Below, piece after piece: positions 61,298 through 64,000 of a stretch of 64,000 nucleotides of DNA. The notes beneath the pieces were generated by a model. It worked only from the letters and a program-made list of their open reading frames with translations, did not search any database and was not told where the DNA came from. The translations under genes were made by a program, and so were the position numbers. The stretch's first letter is position 1. Each line of letters opens with the position of its first letter. This stretch comes from Flavobacterium subsaxonicum WB 4.1-42 = DSM 21790. GTDB lineage: Bacteria > Bacteroidota > Bacteroidia > Flavobacteriales > Flavobacteriaceae. The stretch spans positions 186,001 through 250,000 of the forward strand of contig NZ_AUGP01000025.1 in the NCBI RefSeq assembly GCF_000422725.1, read 5' to 3'.

Positions 61298-62176
61298 ATG
61301 AAATACCTGTATGCCTTACTTTTATTGTTTGGGTTAAATGTGGTTTACAGTCAGGTAATTACAGTAAAGGACGCTACTACCCAGGAACCCGTACCTTTTG
61401 CAACTATTTTGTTTATTCAGGAGGGTAAGCCAGTAACAGGAGATTATTGCGGGCAGGATGGCAGGTTTACAATGCCTGCTGATAAGGCTTTTGATACGGT
61501 AGAAGTATCTTGTATTGGGTATGCGCCCAAAGTTATCGCGAAAGCAGATATAACCCCTATAATATTACTTACTAAAACGGCGGTGGAGCTAAACGAAGTG
61601 GTAGTAACTAAAACATTGCCAAAAAAGGAGTTAGTTTTAGGCTATAGCGATTTTAAAAAATCTTTTGTTTCGGGTATTGGTAAAGGTATAGAAGAGGTAG
61701 TTTTTATTGAAAACATGAATAATAAGCCACTTGAGATAGTATCTTTTTTGTTTTCTATTAAAAAAGCTAAGGCGAAGACAGCGTTCCGGATTCACTTTTA
61801 TAATATATCACCGGAAAATTTTGAACCGGGGGCCGAAATATTGATCCATGATGTTATTAATTATATTGATGCCAAAACCAAAGGACTGGTAGAAATAGAT
61901 GTAACAGGATTAAATTTAGAGTTGCCCGCTGAGGGAGCTTTTGTAGGTATAGAGGCACTTGGGGTGATAGATGAAACTATCGGGAATTTTATAATGGATA
62001 CTGAAAAGGGCAATATTAGGTTTGAATATAATAATCTGATCGATAAACCGGTTACTTTTATTAGAAATAGATTTAAGGTAAGAACGTGGGAAGACACTAC
62101 GCGATTAAAAAATGCTTTAAATAACGATTCGACCAATTATCCAAATGCATCCTTTGGGCTTAAAGTAGTGCGATAA
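61298..62176 (+). CDS. Exported carboxypeptidase-regulatory-like protein, copy 1
   Basis: 292 residues. Signal peptide (about 1-18, ending VYSQ), then a carboxypeptidase-regulatory-like domain (about 20-105, ITVKDATTQEPVPFATILF, GQDGRFTMPADKAFDTVEVSCIGY) and a C-terminal domain of unknown family (about 115-292, VSFLFSIKK, GLVEIDVTGLNLELPAEGAFVGIE). It resembles the N-terminal part of TonB receptors without plug or barrel. A close paralogue lies at 62647-63534. One base after its stop, the other strand carries the methyltransferase remnant. Confidence 0.82.
   Translation: MKYLYALLLLFGLNVVYSQVITVKDATTQEPVPFATILFIQEGKPVTGDYCGQDGRFTMPADKAFDTVEVSCIGYAPKVIAKADITPIILLTKTAVELNEVVVTKTLPKKELVLGYSDFKKSFVSGIGKGIEEVVFIENMNNKPLEIVSFLFSIKKAKAKTAFRIHFYNISPENFEPGAEILIHDVINYIDAKTKGLVEIDVTGLNLELPAEGAFVGIEALGVIDETIGNFIMDTEKGNIRFEYNNLIDKPVTFIRNRFKVRTWEDTTRLKNALNNDSTNYPNASFGLKVVR
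61430..61615 (+). repeat. 186-bp near-identical block, copy 1
   Basis: Aligned without gaps to 62779-62964 with 7 mismatches (about 96% identity), while the rest of the two genes is clearly more divergent. It covers the end of the regulatory-like domain. Confidence 0.85.
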
Positions 62177-62177
62177 C

Positions 62178-62537
62178 TTACATTTTTAGATAAAAATCTT
62201 TGGTAAGCTCTGTATAATCGGGGGTGTAATCGTGGCGGGCCAGCTCTATGGTTAGCTCGTTAATGGCAGGTGTGGTGTTTTGGTCAAAGCTAAAAGCCAG
62301 CAGGCTTCGCTTAACATCGGTAGCTTGGGTGCCTTTTACGCGGGTAATTTTAAAGGGATGCAGGCCTTCTTCTGCCGCTAAGGCAATAAAATGGCCTTCT
62401 TCCTTAAAAGGGATGATAACGCAAAAAACGCCTTTTTCAGATCTTCAAACGGTAACAATTCGGTAAAACGTGCCTTGTTGCGCTGCTTGTTGCCTGTAGT
62501 GTAGTCTTCGGTATAAAAGGGTGGGTTGCTTATTATA
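62178..62537 (-). pseudogene. Remnant of a TrmN6-type methyltransferase gene (3' end)
   Basis: Nearly the same sequence as the 3' part of the methyltransferase at 63536-64000, from the stop codon inward. Compared with that copy, 28 bases (equivalent to 63801-63828) are missing at 62442/62443, which shifts the frame, and homology stops at about 62537, before the catalytic NPPFY motif region is complete. It cannot make a working enzyme. Confidence 0.85.
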
Positions 62538-62646
62538 AGAGTTCAGGTTTATTTATAAATTTGAACTCTTACTTATTTTAGCATAACAAAGTTTAACGTT
62601 TATTGCGTTACAGGTTATTTTTTAATTAAGTATAAAGCTAACTAAT

Positions 62647-63534
62647 ATGAAATTTTTTTTTTCATTCTTACTCTTGTTTGTTGTGTTTAATGCTTGCGCA
62701 CAGGTGTTGCAAGTTTTAGACTCCAACACCCAGGAACCCATTTCTTTTGCGAAATTAGTGTTTACAAAGGATGGTATGCCAGTAACAGGAGATTATTGCG
62801 GGCAGGATGGTAGGTTTACAATGCCTTCTGATAAGGTTTTTGATACTGTAGAAGTATCTTGTATTGGGTATGCGCCTAAAGTTATCGCGAAAGTAGATAT
62901 AACCCCTATAATATTACTTAATAAAACGGCGGTGGAGCTAAACGAAGTGGTAGTAACTAAAACAGTACAGGTTACCATAGGGTATAGCAGTATGAAAAAA
63001 TTAAAGTTTAGCGGGATTAAAAAAGGTTTTCAGGATGCTGTGTATATAGAAAACACTCTTGGTTCGGCTGCTGCCATACAATCGTTTCTGTTTAAAATTG
63101 TTAGTGCAAAACAACGGTTTGCCTACCGGTTGCATATTTATAAAGCTGAAAACGACAACCGGCATCCGGGAAATGAGTTGCTCCACGATAACGTAATTGG
63201 ATTTGTAGAAAAGGGTACTAAAGGTTTGGTGGAGTTAGACCTTTCGGGCTATAATATTGAGTTTCCTGCCGAAGGTGCCTTTGTGGGTATAGAGGGTTTG
63301 GGTCTCTGTGATGAGAATGGTGCTTTGCTGCCCGATAGCGAAAATGCCTCGCTCAGCTATGAAACTTTTCAGTGCGATAAACCTATATATTGGCATCAGC
63401 CCGATTTTTATAAAAATGTTACATGGATAAACATACACGAAATGCTTATTAAAGATTATACCCAGGTATTTAAAACTGCAACACCAAAAAACGAGCTGCG
63501 TGCGCCGTCCTTTGGGCTTAAAGTAGTGCGATAA
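62647..63534 (+). CDS. Exported carboxypeptidase-regulatory-like protein, copy 2
   Basis: 295 residues, paralogue of the gene at 61298-62176. Signal peptide (about 1-19, ending NACAQ), regulatory-like domain (VLQVLDSNTQEPISFAKLVF, GQDGRFTMPSDKVFDTVEVS) and the same C-terminal domain (GLVELDLSGYNIEFPAEGAFVGIE), ending PSFGLKVVR as in copy 1. The segment after residue 110 differs much more than the middle. The stop is one base from the methyltransferase stop on the other strand, as in copy 1. Confidence 0.82.
   Translation: MKFFFSFLLLFVVFNACAQVLQVLDSNTQEPISFAKLVFTKDGMPVTGDYCGQDGRFTMPSDKVFDTVEVSCIGYAPKVIAKVDITPIILLNKTAVELNEVVVTKTVQVTIGYSSMKKLKFSGIKKGFQDAVYIENTLGSAAAIQSFLFKIVSAKQRFAYRLHIYKAENDNRHPGNELLHDNVIGFVEKGTKGLVELDLSGYNIEFPAEGAFVGIEGLGLCDENGALLPDSENASLSYETFQCDKPIYWHQPDFYKNVTWINIHEMLIKDYTQVFKTATPKNELRAPSFGLKVVR
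62779..62964 (+). repeat. 186-bp near-identical block, copy 2
   Basis: Partner of 61430-61615, offset by exactly 1349 bases, 7 mismatches. Confidence 0.85.
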
Positions 63535-63535
63535 C

Positions 63536-64000
63536 TTACATTTTTAAATAAAAATCTCGGGTAAGCTCTTTATATTCGGGGGTGTAATCGTGGCGGGCCA
63601 GCTCTATGGTTAGCTCTGTAATGGCAGGTGTGGTGTTTTGGGTAAAGCTAAAAGCCAGCAGGCTTCGCTTAACATCGGTAGCTGGGGTGCCTTTTACGCG
63701 GGTAATTTTAAAGGGGTGCAGACCTTCTTCTGCCGCTAAGGCAATAAAATGGCTTTCTTCCTTAAAGGGGATGATAACGCAAAAAACGCCTTTTTCAGAT
63801 AATAATAATCCGGCAGCTTCTACCAGGTCTTCAAACGGTAACGATTCGGTAAAACGTGCCTTGTCGCGCTGCTCGTTGCCTGTAGTGTAGTCTTCGGTAT
63901 AAAAGGGTGGGTTGCTAATAATAAGGTCGTACTCGTCTTCGGGCTCTTCCATAAATTCGTCTAAACCGGCATGGTAGCAAAACAGGCGGTCGCCCCACGG
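63536..64000 (-). CDS. tRNA1(Val) (adenine37-N6)-methyltransferase-like, 5' end outside window
   Basis: The last 154 codons of a gene that continues past the right edge. The frame is open to base 64000 (PWGDRLFCYHAGLDEF precedes the internal Met at 63952). YDLIISNPPFY is the catalytic motif IV of N6-adenine methyltransferases; RFTESLPFEDLVEAAGLLLSEKG and the C-terminal FYLKM fit the TrmN6/YfiC family, which methylates A37 of tRNA1(Val). The SAM-binding N-terminal half is not in the window. Confidence 0.8.
   Translation of the reverse strand, partial: PWGDRLFCYHAGLDEFMEEPEDEYDLIISNPPFYTEDYTTGNEQRDKARFTESLPFEDLVEAAGLLLSEKGVFCVIIPFKEESHFIALAAEEGLHPFKITRVKGTPATDVKRSLLAFSFTQNTTPAITELTIELARHDYTPEYKELTRDFYLKM

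Overview
The window looks like chromosome of a Flavobacterium-type member of the Bacteroidota (Flavobacteriaceae). The signs are SusC/SusD pairs, type IX secretion (T9SS) C-terminal sorting domains of type A and type B, promoter boxes close to the TAnnTTTG consensus of this phylum, lipoproteins with Asp-rich residues after the lipid cysteine, and a PhoB/PhoR pair beside a TonB-dependent receptor. No rRNA, tRNA, CRISPR array, insertion sequence or prophage was seen.

Left part (1-24.5 kb): after a secreted alpha/beta hydrolase, a broken short gene and two tandem lipoprotein paralogues comes a complete maltodextrin/starch locus. One arm (minus strand, 10937 to 2392) is susC, susD, a SusE-like binding lipoprotein and a large T9SS-secreted GH13 amylase. 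A LacI-family regulator is transcribed divergently from it. The plus arm (12378-21635) is an MFS sugar transporter, beta-phosphoglucomutase, GH65 maltose phosphorylase, a SusA-like GH13 enzyme, a lipoprotein GH13 enzyme and a T9SS-sorted SusE/F-like protein. Together they describe binding and cleavage at the surface, import through SusCD, periplasmic trimming, maltose uptake and phosphorolysis to glucose 1-phosphate and glucose 6-phosphate. The leaders of the two arms share an 18-bp element (17/18 identical).

Middle part (21.8-49.7 kb): a glycerophosphodiesterase and a flavoprotein, small lipoproteins, an orphan LuxE-type acyl transferase, a protein that is almost only a T9SS sorting domain, and a beta-helix lipoprotein and TonB receptor next to phoB-phoR. 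The promoters of that lipoprotein and receptor share the same spacing of direct repeats and -7 box, which suggests one regulon. Next are a MurG-like glycosyltransferase, trmB, a LysE exporter, an alkyltransferase-like protein, an Fe-S/ferredoxin cassette (apbC, NifU-type, ferredoxin reductase, ferredoxin), the rimP-nusA-infB operon with a terminator-like hairpin in its leader, a universal stress protein, an M43 metalloprotease and a LytS/LytR pair whose kinase has a Met/Pro-rich loop.

Right part (49.8-64 kb): two large type-B T9SS surface proteins built of tandem Cys-Asp modules, the first with a roughly 1.9-kb segment of different codon usage; a DUF3050 protein; glutaryl-CoA dehydrogenase; and a partial tandem duplication in which a carboxypeptidase-regulatory-like gene and the 3' end of a tRNA methyltransferase gene occur twice, the first methyltransferase copy being a frameshifted remnant. 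The intact methyltransferase gene runs off the right edge.
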